The notes: a model not told the origin generated them from the letters alone. Positions 54,796 to 63,476 are shown, numbered from the stretch's first letter. The stretch: DNA of 64,000 nucleotides from Magnetospirillum sulfuroxidans (GCF_018224925.1 NZ_JAGTUF010000008.1:84181-148180); one strand, 5' to 3'. Translations and numbers: made by a program.

Positions 54796-56847
54796 CTAAC
54801 TGAACAGGGACCCGATCAGGCAGATGGTCCAGTACAGGGCCATGGCGCCGCCGATGAGCATCAGGATCCGGCCGATGCTGTTGCGCCAGCGGAACCCAGC
54901 TCGCAGAGGGGTTCCGAACATTCCAAGGATAGAATGGACCGCGAAAGGGAATAGTAATACAGATGCGCCGACGCTGATAATGAAGATAACTTCATTTGAG
55001 CAGACAATCATGAGCGTAGCTAAGACAAATATGAGAATGACCTGCGTGCCGTTGTTGATGCTGTTCATTATGGTTGAATTATATTTAGTTTGCTCTCGTT
55101 GAGCGCTCATTTTTGATGTGTTGCCGATAATCAAGTGCCTTACATCGCCAAGATTATTTTTTATCATTGAGTATTCGTTCATTTCTTCTTTTCTAGCTGC
55201 CGTAGTTTCTAATTTTGCCGTATTGATTAAAAGTGGAATATTTTTATTAACATCTTGTTCATTGTTGTCTTTGCTCCTCTTAAGAAGAATAACTTGTTCT
55301 GTGCTCAAGCTAGTTAGCTCGTCGATGTAGTCGATCAGGGCTGCATTGATCTCCTGTTTCGAGGCGCTTTCGGCTGCGGCCGCAATAGCCACGTGTGCGA
55401 TCTCTCGGGTCAGGGCCTGGTCGCTGGTGTTTTCCAACATTTGCTTCAATTGGTTCAGGCGATCGATTTCGTCGATGATTTTTTGCTGTTCAGCCGCCTG
55501 GATTTCCGCTGCGGCCACCGATTGCACCCCCTTGCGATGATGATTTGGCGATGGCACTTCTTCACCAGGGGGCGGAGCTTGATTGGTTTGCGCTGATGCG
55601 GCTGTAACGGGGGGGCTTCGCCACGGAGACGGCGTGACGAAAGACGCGACGAGCTTGGCCCATGGGGACGCTTTTGTTTCTAGCTGTGGTTTGTCGTCAT
55701 TTGGGGCAACGGCGGAGGGGGCGCTCACCAAGAGCTTCCCTGAAGTGTCGATGGCCGCTTCCTGCGCCTTGCTGTCGGTCTGCGTATTTTTGTCATTTTG
55801 GCGGATGACCAACAGTTTGCTTTCCAAGCTCTTCACCGAGGCATCGATGACGGTTTCCAGCATCTTGCGCTCGGTCTGAGCATTCTTGGCGATAGACGTA
55901 TCGGTGGCAAAATGTCTTGAGATACGGGTCAAGACGTCTTTGGTTGCTTCGCCGCTTTGGCTTTGTATGGCGGCCCTGGCAATGGCGTAAGCCTTCAGGT
56001 CCTTGATCATAGCCTTGTGAGCGGCTGTTCCCTTGTTCAATTCCGTCCGTTTATCCCTCAGTGATTGCTCGAGGGTCAGGAGGTTGGCCTCGGCAGCCTC
56101 TCGTTTCAGCACGGTTTGGTTGTATAAATTGATCTGGTGGGCCAAGGTATAACCCAGGGCGGCAAACAAGGTGATGGCCGGCGCACACAGACAAATGGCC
56201 AGAACCATGCCCCAGCGACGGGGGCCGCGGGACCAGAGCAGGGTGATGGCAAGGGTGACGATCAGTGTGCTGCCCGAGGCGATGGCCGCCAGTCGCAGCA
56301 TTTTTATAAAGACGTCGGCCAGGGTCGGCGGGTGGACGGCAGATGCGCCTTTTGCCGTTGCCCCGTTGGCGATGGTCTGCCACTCGGTGGGAAGGATGGA
56401 TTGGATCGTTTTTTCAAGCGATCCGTTCGCTAACTCCGAATAGGCCCAATAAAACGCCCCGAACAAGATTCCCAGCGTCAGCAGGATTTCCAGCAGGCCG
56501 ACACTGATCGAGAACCATTTGCTTTTGTGGATGATGCCATCCGCCTCGGCGCACCAAATGGCCGAGGCTCGTTCAATATCCCACGGGTCCATGGCCATGG
56601 ACCCGCTGGTGCGAATGGCCGCAATGGTGCTGCCCTGAGCAATGCTGTGGCCGATTTCTTCGCGTATCGGGGCTGGCAGCCACGTGCGCAAAGAAATGTC
56701 ATTGAGCCGATCCAGCCGATAGCGGATGGGATCCAAAGGCGAGGTGCCGCGCAGGAAGGCCGTGATCGTCTGCCAGAAACCACGGGGCGTTTCCGGCTGT
56801 TGCGGTGCCATGGGAAGCGGGACGGTCAAAGAGGGGGAATTTTGCAT
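54796..56847 (-). CDS. Large coiled-coil membrane protein of unknown function, with an AT-rich segment
   Basis: A 683-residue protein with three N-terminal membrane helices (about 108-137, 184-206, 212-235) and two or three C-terminal ones (about 602-640 and 661-682). Between them lie about 350 residues of mostly helical and low-complexity sequence, including a coiled coil (AAEANLLTLEQSLRDKRTEL), a Pro/Ser-rich linker with SQTNQAPPPGEE-like spacing and a basic HHRKG patch. The stretch 54950-55350 (about residues 500-630) is markedly AT-rich, with AAT, ATA and TTA codons unlike the rest of the window. No family is recognised. It is divergent from the 56991-59253 genes across a 143-base AT-rich gap. 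Confidence 0.7.
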   Translation of the reverse strand: MQNSPSLTVPLPMAPQQPETPRGFWQTITAFLRGTSPLDPIRYRLDRLNDISLRTWLPAPIREEIGHSIAQGSTIAAIRTSGSMAMDPWDIERASAIWCAEADGIIHKSKWFSISVGLLEILLTLGILFGAFYWAYSELANGSLEKTIQSILPTEWQTIANGATAKGASAVHPPTLADVFIKMLRLAAIASGSTLIVTLAITLLWSRGPRRWGMVLAICLCAPAITLFAALGYTLAHQINLYNQTVLKREAAEANLLTLEQSLRDKRTELNKGTAAHKAMIKDLKAYAIARAAIQSQSGEATKDVLTRISRHFATDTSIAKNAQTERKMLETVIDASVKSLESKLLVIRQNDKNTQTDSKAQEAAIDTSGKLLVSAPSAVAPNDDKPQLETKASPWAKLVASFVTPSPWRSPPVTAASAQTNQAPPPGEEVPSPNHHRKGVQSVAAAEIQAAEQQKIIDEIDRLNQLKQMLENTSDQALTREIAHVAIAAAAESASKQEINAALIDYIDELTSLSTEQVILLKRSKDNNEQDVNKNIPLLINTAKLETTAARKEEMNEYSMIKNNLGDVRHLIIGNTSKMSAQREQTKYNSTIMNSINNGTQVILIFVLATLMIVCSNEVIFIISVGASVLLFPFAVHSILGMFGTPLRAGFRWRNSIGRILMLIGGAMALYWTICLIGSLFS

Positions 56848-56990
56848 GGAATCTCGTGCGGTGTGACGGCAGGACGATTAAAACTATAGGTTGATAATCG
56901 CACACAAATTACATGGAATTTTATTCACATGCACCATAATACCGTGTATCCATACCCTTGTTGATCCCTCTATGGGGGGGTGTGCGGGAT

Positions 56991-58208
56991 ATGATTGGTG
57001 GAATCGGGCGGACGCTGCATTATTATCAAACCTTTACACGTAAGGATTCCGTGGCGGATTATCGCCGTGGCGAGACTGACGCCCTGGCCGGCGAACCTGA
57101 TGGCGGGGCTGCGGTCTTTACCGGTTATCAGCTCAACGTCATCAGTCGAACCCACACCGACATCACCGGCTATCTGAAAGATGCCGATATGGAGTTGGAT
57201 GATCTGGGCGGGCAGCTTGCCGCTTTGAAGGAACGCAGCGCGTCCTATAGCGGCGACCGCGAGAATTCCTTGGCAGAGCGCCGCGCCGCCGAGGATGCGC
57301 TGCACGCCGCCAAGGGCGGCGGCAGTCCCGAATATCGCCACGCCAAGGAACATTCGGATACGGTCGAGGAACAGCTTAAAAGCGTGCGTCAGGCCGAAGG
57401 GGATCGGCCGCTGCAAAGCTATCTTGGCCGCAAATCCTATTTCACCTTTTTCGTGATCATTTTTGCCGCCGAGCTGCCGATCAATATTCCCGCCGTCCAG
57501 GCCATCTTTCGCGAAGCGCCGTTTTTTTCACTGATTGTCGCCCTGGCGTTGAGCGGAATCATGGTCTATTTCGCCCATACCCTGGGGCGGACTTTGCGCC
57601 AGCCACAGATCTTTACCGGGAGTCGGTGGCTGTTCTGGTTGACCGTGGTGTTGCTGGTGTTGCTATCGGCGGCGATGATCTTGTCCATCTATACGCTGCG
57701 CCAGCAATTCATCGGCGCCACCTTTTATGGTCGGCAGCAGACGGCGGCGGTCGAGGCGGGGTGGTTCTTCCTGGCGGTCAATTGCGCGGTTTACTTGGCT
57801 GGGTGCCTGGTGTCGATCTTCCATCATGACAGAAACCCCGATTACCAGCGCCTGACCAAGGAAAGCAAGGACGCCCGTGCGGCCTTTTTCAAGATCGAGC
57901 GGGCCTATAGCCAGGCGCGGCAAGGCCTGAATGACACTTTCGACGACCGTCAGCGCCGGCTGAACTTGGATAACCAACGGGTGGAATACGATATCGCCCA
58001 ACTGAAAAATAAGATGGAAAGCAATAACAAGAGCCGCCGCCCGATGATCGAGATGGCGCTCAGTGTGCTGGCGGAACGCCTGACTTCGTATCAGGACGGC
58101 AACCGCAGCAAACGTTCGTCGATGCCGGTGCCGCCGGTCTTTGGTGTCGATCGCATCACCCGGCTCAAAGATGACATGCGCAAGGAATTCGAAGGAGGTG
58201 TGTCATGA
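56991..58208 (+). CDS. Coiled-coil membrane protein of unknown function
   Basis: A 405-residue protein from the ATG at 56991; a TTG at 56958 would add 11 residues. The N-terminal about 145 residues are charged and helical (LKDADMELDDLGGQLAALKE). Four membrane helices follow at about 148-285 (YFTFFVIIFAAELPINIPAV, FSLIVALALSGIMVYFAHTL, LFWLTVVLLVLLSAAMILSI, GWFFLAVNCAVYLAGCLVSI). The C-terminal 110 residues form another coiled coil (RLNLDNQRVEYDIAQLKNK). The stop overlaps the start of the next gene (ATGA), which has a strong AAGGAGGT site. No family is recognised. Confidence 0.7.
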   Translation: MIGGIGRTLHYYQTFTRKDSVADYRRGETDALAGEPDGGAAVFTGYQLNVISRTHTDITGYLKDADMELDDLGGQLAALKERSASYSGDRENSLAERRAAEDALHAAKGGGSPEYRHAKEHSDTVEEQLKSVRQAEGDRPLQSYLGRKSYFTFFVIIFAAELPINIPAVQAIFREAPFFSLIVALALSGIMVYFAHTLGRTLRQPQIFTGSRWLFWLTVVLLVLLSAAMILSIYTLRQQFIGATFYGRQQTAAVEAGWFFLAVNCAVYLAGCLVSIFHHDRNPDYQRLTKESKDARAAFFKIERAYSQARQGLNDTFDDRQRRLNLDNQRVEYDIAQLKNKMESNNKSRRPMIEMALSVLAERLTSYQDGNRSKRSSMPVPPVFGVDRITRLKDDMRKEFEGGVS

Positions 58209-59035
58209 GGGTGCGTTACCTCTTTGCCAGCATGACCGTCCTGTCCTGCGCTTTGATGGGTGGGGTGGAGGCCGGAGCTGCCGCGGCGCGAAAGAATGTC
58301 TCGCCCGCATTGGTCGCGCCCGAGCACGAGGATGGTGCGTTTTGCAAGTTCTACCGGGTCACTAATCCCAAGATAGTGGTGTTGATGATTGACCGCACCT
58401 TGCCGGTTACCAATGCCTCTGATCGCGAGGACGCCAAGGAAGCCATGACGCAAGCCTTGCTGATGACCGAAATGGGGCAACGCTTGCGCATCATCACCAT
58501 TCGCGAGGATATCGGCTCCAGTAAAAAACTGTTCGACGATTGCCGTCCGGGGCGGCCCAAGGGGATCGCTTCCTTGTTTGAAGCTCCCGAAAATCCCGAA
58601 GATCTGAAAGTGGATGAGCCGGCATTTAATAATGCGGTCAAGGCTGCGGTGGACGCTGCCGTGGACGAACGCAATCGTCTGCAACAATCGCCGCAATCGG
58701 CGATTATCAACACCATCGCCAGCGTGGGGCGTCAATTTCAGGGGCGTCTGGCGGGACTGGTTCTGTCCTCGGACATGATCGAGGGACGGTTGGCCGATCT
58801 GACGCCGAAGCCGGATGCCGGGTTGGATGTCCGGACCCGTAATGGCTTGCTGGAAAAAGCCGCCGAGCTGGGACAAATCCCCCGTCTCGACGGCGTCATG
58901 GTCAAATCCTTCACCGTCAATCTGTGGGATCGCAAGAACCGGCCGGTTTTGTCGGATGCCACCGCCAAGGATCTTCGGGATTTTTGGATCGATTATTTCC
59001 GCATGGCCGGGGTTTCCTCGGTCACCATCAATTAA
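58205..59035 (+). CDS. Exported protein, possible VWA-like fold
   Basis: A 276-residue protein with a signal peptide (YLFASMTVLSCALMGGVEAGAA). The mature part begins with KIVVLMIDRTLPVTNASDRE, then EAMTQALLMTEMGQRLRIIT. A hydrophobic strand ending in D-x-T followed by helix resembles the first strand and MIDAS loop of von Willebrand A domains, though the D-x-S-x-S motif is not complete (D-R-T-L-P). Later strands (LAGLVLSSDMIEG, VMVKSFTVNLWDRKNR) fit a Rossmann-like core. It is translationally coupled to the upstream membrane protein. Function unknown; likely a periplasmic partner of it. Confidence 0.65.
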   Translation: MRVRYLFASMTVLSCALMGGVEAGAAAARKNVSPALVAPEHEDGAFCKFYRVTNPKIVVLMIDRTLPVTNASDREDAKEAMTQALLMTEMGQRLRIITIREDIGSSKKLFDDCRPGRPKGIASLFEAPENPEDLKVDEPAFNNAVKAAVDAAVDERNRLQQSPQSAIINTIASVGRQFQGRLAGLVLSSDMIEGRLADLTPKPDAGLDVRTRNGLLEKAAELGQIPRLDGVMVKSFTVNLWDRKNRPVLSDATAKDLRDFWIDYFRMAGVSSVTIN

Positions 59036-59070
59036 CCCCACATCTCTTGTCAGCAACTGAGGATCGGATC

Positions 59071-59253
59071 ATGGCCGATATGGAATTGGATGGCGACAGC
59101 CCGGAATTGGTGGCGTATCGCCTGAGCCAGGACGTGCGCGAACTGGAGTGGCGCTACCCGGAATCGGGCACACCTTATAACCGGAAGGAGTACCTGGACC
59201 TGTTCTCCGAGTGTCTGGAGGCGGTCAAGGGCAACCGCAAAGTCAAGGTATAG
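59071..59253 (+). CDS. Small acidic protein of unknown function (60 aa)
   Basis: A 60-residue protein from the ATG at 59071. It is acidic and probably all-helical (SPELVAYRLSQDVRELEWRY, RKEYLDLFSECLEAVKG). It follows the exported protein by 35 bases and is in the same direction, so it is likely the last gene of the 56991-59253 transcript. A hairpin follows 21 bases after its stop. No family is recognised. Confidence 0.55.
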   Translation: MADMELDGDSPELVAYRLSQDVRELEWRYPESGTPYNRKEYLDLFSECLEAVKGNRKVKV

Positions 59254-59274
59254 CCGATCGCTGCAAGACGGCAG

Positions 59275-59310
59275 GGCCGAGGAGACGCTTCATCGTCCCC
59301 TCGGCCTTGA
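59275..59310. terminator. Hairpin between the 60-aa gene and rpoH
   Basis: Stem GGCCGAGG-GACG pairs with CGTC-CCTCGGCC (59275-59287 with 59294-59306, one internal mismatch). TTGATCGTTTT follows on the plus strand. It suits termination of the plus-strand transcript and may also end the convergent rpoH transcript. Confidence 0.55.
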
Positions 59311-59316
59311 TCGTTT

Positions 59317-60183
59317 TCAGGCGGCGCTGCCGCAGATGGATTTTTGCAGTTTCTCGAAGGCGCGAACTTCGATCTGGCGGACCCGTTCGCGGCTGATGCC
59401 GTATTGCTGCGACAAATCTTCCAGGGTCGCGGGTTCGTCCTTCAATCGGCGCTGGGTCAGGATCGAACGCTCGCGCGCGTTCAGCGAATCCAGCGCGGTT
59501 GACAGCAATTTGCTGCGGATGCCGCGCTCCTCGCGGTCGGCCAGTTCGGTTTCCTGGCTTTCGGTGTCGTCGACCAGCCAATCTTGCCATTCACCATCGC
59601 CGTCGATACGCACGGGGGCGTTCAGGGAATGGTCGGGGCTGGCCAAGCGGCGGTTCATGTTGACCACATCCACTTCCGGCACGCTAAGCTTGGTGGCGAT
59701 GGACGTGACCGTTTCCTGCGGCAGATCGCCTTCGTCCATGGCCTGCATCTGGCCTTTCAGCTTGCGCAGATTGAAGAACAGCTTTTTCTGCGCCGCGGTG
59801 GTGCCGATCTTAACCAGGGACCATGAGTGCAAGATGTATTCCTGCACGGCGGCCCGGATCCACCACATGGCATAGGTGGCCAAGCGGAAGCCGCGATCGG
59901 GGTCAAAGCGTTTGACCGCCTGCATGATGCCGACATTGCCTTCCGAAATCAGTTCGCCCACCGGCAGTCCATAGCCGCGATAGCCCATGGCGATCTTGGC
60001 CACCAGGCGCAAATGGCTGGTGATCAGGCGATTGGCGGCGTCCATGTCACCGTGTTCGCGATAGCGTTTCGCCAGCTGGTATTCTTCATCGGGGGCCAGC
60101 ATGGGGAATTTGCGGATTTCTTGCAGATAGCGCGAGAGGTTGCCCTCGGGCGCCAGCGACAAGTTGCTCGGGATGGCCGTCAT
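59317..60183 (-). CDS. rpoH: RNA polymerase heat-shock sigma factor
   Basis: A 288-residue sigma-70-family factor. It starts MTAIPSNLSLAPEGNLSRYL. Region 2 reads GYRGYGLPVGELISEGNVG and GFRLATYAMWWIRAAVQEYI. The RpoH box is present as QKKLFFNLRKLK, which distinguishes sigma-32 from other group factors. Region 4 ends LEDLSQQYGISRERVRQIE. It directs heat-shock gene transcription. The ATG at 60183 has a GAGGAG site. The downstream region of the gene is shared with a convergent transcript. Confidence 0.94.
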   Translation of the reverse strand: MTAIPSNLSLAPEGNLSRYLQEIRKFPMLAPDEEYQLAKRYREHGDMDAANRLITSHLRLVAKIAMGYRGYGLPVGELISEGNVGIMQAVKRFDPDRGFRLATYAMWWIRAAVQEYILHSWSLVKIGTTAAQKKLFFNLRKLKGQMQAMDEGDLPQETVTSIATKLSVPEVDVVNMNRRLASPDHSLNAPVRIDGDGEWQDWLVDDTESQETELADREERGIRSKLLSTALDSLNARERSILTQRRLKDEPATLEDLSQQYGISRERVRQIEVRAFEKLQKSICGSAA

Positions 60184-60321
60184 CTCTCATCTCCTCGTCC
60201 AAGGAGCAAAACGGTTGGGTCCTCCCACCAGCCGTCATGCTCCCGCGCGTCAAGCACAAGTGGTATCACATCTGCCTGAATAGGAGAATACCGGAGTTGA
60301 CAGCTCAAGTATAATTAAAAT

Positions 60322-61305
60322 TCATACAGCCTCTAAAATAGAAATCAACCAATTGAAATCATTTGGTAAATTGCTCTCAAACCTCAGTATTGCCCCAGAA
60401 ACTGGATGGTTAAATCCGAGCGTCGCTGCATGCAATGCTTGGCGGGGGAAGGAGCTCAAGGCGTGCCGAGCTGAATCGGAGAGATGACGTAATTTGGCGC
60501 TGCGAGAGCGACCATAGGTCTGATCACCGACCAGCGGATGACCAATCGAGGTCATATGGACGCGGATCTGGTGGGTGCGGCCGGTGGCAAGCCGGCATTC
60601 CACCAACGATACGGTGCCGCCGGCCAGCGGGCGCAAAAGGCGATAACGGGTCAGCGCCGGCTTGCCGCCATGGCTGACGATGGCCATTTTCTTGCGGTCT
60701 TGGGGCGAGCGGCCAATATTGCCCTCGATCGTGCCTTGCGGCGGTGTCGGCACGCCCCAGACCAGGGCGCGGTATAGTCTTTCCAGGGAATGGCTGGCGA
60801 ATTGTTCCGCCAGTCCGTGATGGGCGCGGTCATTCTTGGCCACCACCAACAGGCCGCTGGTGTCCTTGTCGATGCGATGGACGATGCCGGGGCGCTTCAC
60901 GCCGCCGATACCGGACAACGAATCGCCGCAATGGGCCAGCAACGCGTTGACCAGGGTGTGGTCAGGGCTGCCGGGGGCGGGGTGAACCACCAGACCCGCC
61001 GGCTTGTCGATGACGATCAAGTCGTCATCCTCGTAGACCACGGTCAGATCCATGGCCTGGGGCAGGGGATCGGCGGGGCGGTCGGGCGGAATGGCGATAA
61101 CAAAGTTCTGACCGGGTTTGACCCTGGCCGAGGCGTCCGTTATGGTCACCTCGGCCGCGCTGACCCGGCCATCGTCAATCAACCCCTTGATCCGGGTGCG
61201 CGATAGATCGGGCAGACGCGCCGACAACCATTTATCCAGGCGGGTGCCGGCTTCTTCGGCGCCAACGGCTTCGGGGCGTAATATGGTGTCGGCGTCATTG
61301 GTCAA
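60322..61305 (-). CDS. 23S rRNA pseudouridine synthase, RluD type
   Basis: A protein of about 327 residues. An S4 RNA-binding domain (RLDKWLSARLPDLSRTRIKGLI) leads into the pseudouridine synthase core, with the catalytic Asp in PGIVHRIDKDTSGLLVVAKN, then AEQFASHSLERLYRALVWG, ATGRTHQIRVHMTSIGHPLVGDQTYG. RluD modifies 23S rRNA helix 69. The start is not obvious: there is no in-frame ATG before the S4 domain, and nearby ATGs are in another frame. A TTG at 61305 (MTNDADTI...) is the best choice, but the open frame extends much further upstream. Confidence 0.85.
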   Translation of the reverse strand: MTNDADTILRPEAVGAEEAGTRLDKWLSARLPDLSRTRIKGLIDDGRVSAAEVTITDASARVKPGQNFVIAIPPDRPADPLPQAMDLTVVYEDDDLIVIDKPAGLVVHPAPGSPDHTLVNALLAHCGDSLSGIGGVKRPGIVHRIDKDTSGLLVVAKNDRAHHGLAEQFASHSLERLYRALVWGVPTPPQGTIEGNIGRSPQDRKKMAIVSHGGKPALTRYRLLRPLAGGTVSLVECRLATGRTHQIRVHMTSIGHPLVGDQTYGRSRSAKLRHLSDSARHALSSFPRQALHAATLGFNHPVSGAILRFESNLPNDFNWLISILEAV

Positions 61306-61353
61306 GGCGGCGGTCTTTTCGTCATTGGTTTGTTTGGGATTGAATCTGAAGCG

Positions 61354-61674
61354 ATGAAAGCGATCAAGGCCCTGGTGGCATTTATGGGTGTCTTGCTGGT
61401 TGGCGGATTGGCTCTGCTTGGGTGGGGTTTGTACTCCCAAGCCGGCAAAATCACCACAAAGCCCACGCGATCCAGCGTCGCTGCCGACGATTTTGGCGCG
61501 ATTTCCGTGCCGTTGCCGGCTGGTTCGCGCATTGATCAGGTTCTGGTGGTCAGTGACCGCTTGGTCTTGCGGGTGATTGGCGGTGGGCCGGAACGGTTGG
61601 TGGTGCTTGATCCCGCCTCGGGTGCGATCACCGGCAGCTTCGTCGCCACCCCAGAAGCGCCGGTGCCGCGATGA
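61354..61674 (+). CDS. Small single-pass membrane protein of unknown function
   Basis: A 106-residue protein from the ATG at 61354. One N-terminal helix (ALVAFMGVLLVGGLALLGWGLY) is followed by a strand-rich part (ISVPLPAGSRIDQVLVVSDR). It resembles DUF6476-type alphaproteobacterial proteins, but that match is from memory. The stop overlaps the start of the next gene (ATGA), suggesting translational coupling. It is divergent from the RluD gene. Confidence 0.6.
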   Translation: MKAIKALVAFMGVLLVGGLALLGWGLYSQAGKITTKPTRSSVAADDFGAISVPLPAGSRIDQVLVVSDRLVLRVIGGGPERLVVLDPASGAITGSFVATPEAPVPR

Positions 61675-62108
61675 TTTTACAAATCGACGCCCAATTGACC
61701 AAACAGATGGTGGATGCGGCCGAAGCCGCATTCCCGGCCGAAGCCTGCGGCCTGATCATTGGGCGCGGCAAGGGACAGCTGATCCGCGTTACCCGAGTGG
61801 TGCCGGCTGAAAATCTGCTGGCCGAAACCCCGGACCGCTTCGAACTCGACCCGGCAACCCGCATCGCGGTGGAAAAGGACTTGCGCGACAGCGGCACCAA
61901 GGACCGCATTATCGGCCATTACCATTCCCATACGGACGGCACCGCCGAGCCCTCGGCCACGGATCGGGCCATGGCCTTCGAGCCGGAGATGGCTTGGCTA
62001 ATCGTCGGTGTATTGGACGGTCAAGCGATTCAGACCCTGGGCCACCGCATGGATGAAAAGCGCGGCAATTTCCGCCCGGTTCCCCTGCGTACGCCCAAGG
62101 CAAAATAA
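61671..62108 (+). CDS. JAB/MPN-domain (M67) metalloprotease-like protein
   Basis: A 145-residue protein of the JAMM family. The catalytic set is visible: Glu in FPAEACGLIIGRGK, then HxH in IIGHYHSHTDGTAEPSATDR with the conserved Ser and Asp ten residues on. Bacterial stand-alone JAB proteins of this kind (Mec+/CysO-type) release sulfur carriers or cut isopeptide-like bonds. Length and the E-A-C-G motif fit. The gene is coupled to the small membrane protein before it. The tRNA-Glu gene lies 51 bases downstream. Confidence 0.85.
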   Translation: MILQIDAQLTKQMVDAAEAAFPAEACGLIIGRGKGQLIRVTRVVPAENLLAETPDRFELDPATRIAVEKDLRDSGTKDRIIGHYHSHTDGTAEPSATDRAMAFEPEMAWLIVGVLDGQAIQTLGHRMDEKRGNFRPVPLRTPKAK

Positions 62109-62159
62109 CCCTTGCATCCCCTTGGCGCATTCGGCATAAAGCCTGCCTTGCGCTTAGAC

Positions 62160-62235
62160 GTCCCCATCGTCTAGAGGCCTAGGACACCGCCCTCTCACGG
62201 CGGTAACGGGGGTTCGAATCCCCCTGGGGACGCCA
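62160..62235 (+). tRNA. tRNA-Glu (anticodon CTC)
   Basis: A 76-base cloverleaf with encoded CCA. The acceptor stem is GTCCCCA / TGGGGAC, the anticodon stem is CCGCC / GGCGG and the loop is CTCTCAC with anticodon CTC at 62194-62196 (reads GAG). The T arm has the standard GGTTCGAATCC. The D arm holds CGTCTAGAGGCC. All stems pair well, so the call is firm. Confidence 0.97.
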
Positions 62236-62253
62236 AGCGAATCAATGACTTAG

Positions 62254-62278
62254 GGCCGCCTTAGGGCGGCCTTTGTCG
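62254..62278 (+). terminator. Terminator after tRNA-Glu
   Basis: Stem GGCCGCC / GGCGGCC (62254-62260 with 62265-62271), loop TTAG, then TTTGTCGTT. Confidence 0.65.
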
Positions 62279-62448
62279 TTCTGTACGGAAATTATACGGA
62301 AAAGTCATTCCCGGAAGGTGGTGCAACGCCATCCTTCGGCGCCTGTCCCCGCGCGCGTTAGATGTGCGTACCAAGGTGCGAACCTTGCGATATGCTTTCC
62401 CGGTTATGCTAGGCTGGCAACACGCGCAACAGCGGTGCAGGTGCGGCG

Positions 62449-62778
62449 ATGCCTCATCCCACCTTGAATAACCCGTTTGACCGGGCGGCAATCCGCAGGA
62501 TGCTATCGCACGTTCCGCCCGATGCGATAAACCACCACGCCGAAATTGCGGCAGAGGCCACGCGCTTCCTGGAAATCGTTCACGCCCAATACGGGGAAGA
62601 GGGCGTGCGACGCTTTACCGAATTGGTGCGCGAAGAAGCCTTCGCAATGGCAAGAGAGAATGCTGCAAGACAGGGTAGCCAACAGCAACCCCGACAACGC
62701 GGCGGCGGTATAGCCCTGGTCATTTTGCTGCTTCTCTTCGGCGTAGGCTTGCTGTTGGGAGTTTCGCTCCGGGGTTAG
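62449..62778 (+). CDS. Small tail-anchored membrane protein of unknown function
   Basis: A 109-residue protein. The N-terminal part is helical (AINHHAEIAAEATRFLEIVH, RRFTELVREEAFAMAREN). A Gln/Arg/Gly-rich linker (QQQPRQRGGG) is followed by one C-terminal membrane helix (IALVILLLLFGVGLLLGVSL), so the N-terminal part probably faces the cytoplasm. No ribosome site stands out. It lies 213 bases after the tRNA in DNA that looks acquired. No family is recognised. Confidence 0.5.
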   Translation: MPHPTLNNPFDRAAIRRMLSHVPPDAINHHAEIAAEATRFLEIVHAQYGEEGVRRFTELVREEAFAMARENAARQGSQQQPRQRGGGIALVILLLLFGVGLLLGVSLRG

Positions 62779-62847
62779 AAGTAATTTAGCCCCATATTCG
62801 GCCCTCCCGACGACGGGACAGCCGTTGCCACCTCTCCGGGTTAGGAA

Positions 62848-62875
62848 GCTTCCCAGTTTAACCTAGGTGGGAAGC
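62848..62875. repeat. 8-bp inverted repeat in the 62.8-63.05 kb gap
   Basis: GCTTCCCA at 62848-62855 and its complement at 62868-62875, 12-base spacer containing CCTAGG. The rest of this 277-base gap shows no gene; it may hold the promoter for the lipoprotein gene and a weak terminator for the gene before. Confidence 0.45.
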
Positions 62876-63055
62876 CGCTGGTTTCTGCTTCTCTTTTTTC
62901 TTGCGCGGCACTTCGGGGGCTACGGGTAGGCTGCGGGTCCACAATTCCGAGCTTAACGCCTCCCTTCGGCCCTGCCTTGGCGATACACCGCCCCCTTAGA
63001 CTTTTCCGCACGCTCCGGATAAACTTAAAGCGAGCATTTGCGAGGAGATGGCAAT

Positions 63056-63388
63056 ATGAGGCGTGTGATTTTGGTCCTTGGCTTGGGTTTATCTGCATGC
63101 GCTCCAGCCCCCTATGGTTCATGGGCCGACAACTCAGCTGACCCAACATGTAGGTTTGAAGCCATTTCTCGTGCGGGGGGGTATGACAACTCCTACCGAA
63201 CGGTGGTGGGGTCTGCAATGGACATGGGAATGCGAAGGCAGGAAATTTATACGGCCTGTATGCAGGCGAAGCCTGAGCAGCCCCCGGCAATTGATGTAAG
63301 GGCGCGGAAATGCCTGAAGGAAGATGGAACTATCATAAATGTCCCCCCGTCTTTTTGTACCCCGGCTGTCGGTAAGCTGATCGAATAA
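63056..63388 (+). CDS. Small lipoprotein of unknown function
   Basis: A 110-residue protein with a GAGGAG ribosome site 8 bases before the ATG at 63056. The leader VILVLGLGLSACAPAP contains a lipobox (L-S-A-C), so Cys15 would carry the lipid. The mature part has four more cysteines (TCRFEA, TACMQA, KCLKE, FCTPA), which may form two disulfides. This pattern is common in small prophage- or island-encoded lipoproteins. Function unknown. Confidence 0.65.
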   Translation: MRRVILVLGLGLSACAPAPYGSWADNSADPTCRFEAISRAGGYDNSYRTVVGSAMDMGMRRQEIYTACMQAKPEQPPAIDVRARKCLKEDGTIINVPPSFCTPAVGKLIE

Positions 63389-63476
63389 GCACCCTAGGCT
63401 CCCCGATGCCGTAAAGGTTGTGGTCCGCTGTCAGAGGCTACGTGGAATGCCGATGGTGGTGCATTGGCATCCAGGG

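Noticed and set aside
62841..62876. Hairpin considered as an attachment site
   Set aside because: No second copy or tRNA match seen in the window, so listed only as a repeat.
62841..63290. 149-codon minus frame over the lipoprotein gene
   Set aside because: Pro/Arg/Ser-rich, no ribosome site; the lipoprotein on the other strand has a lipobox and good site.
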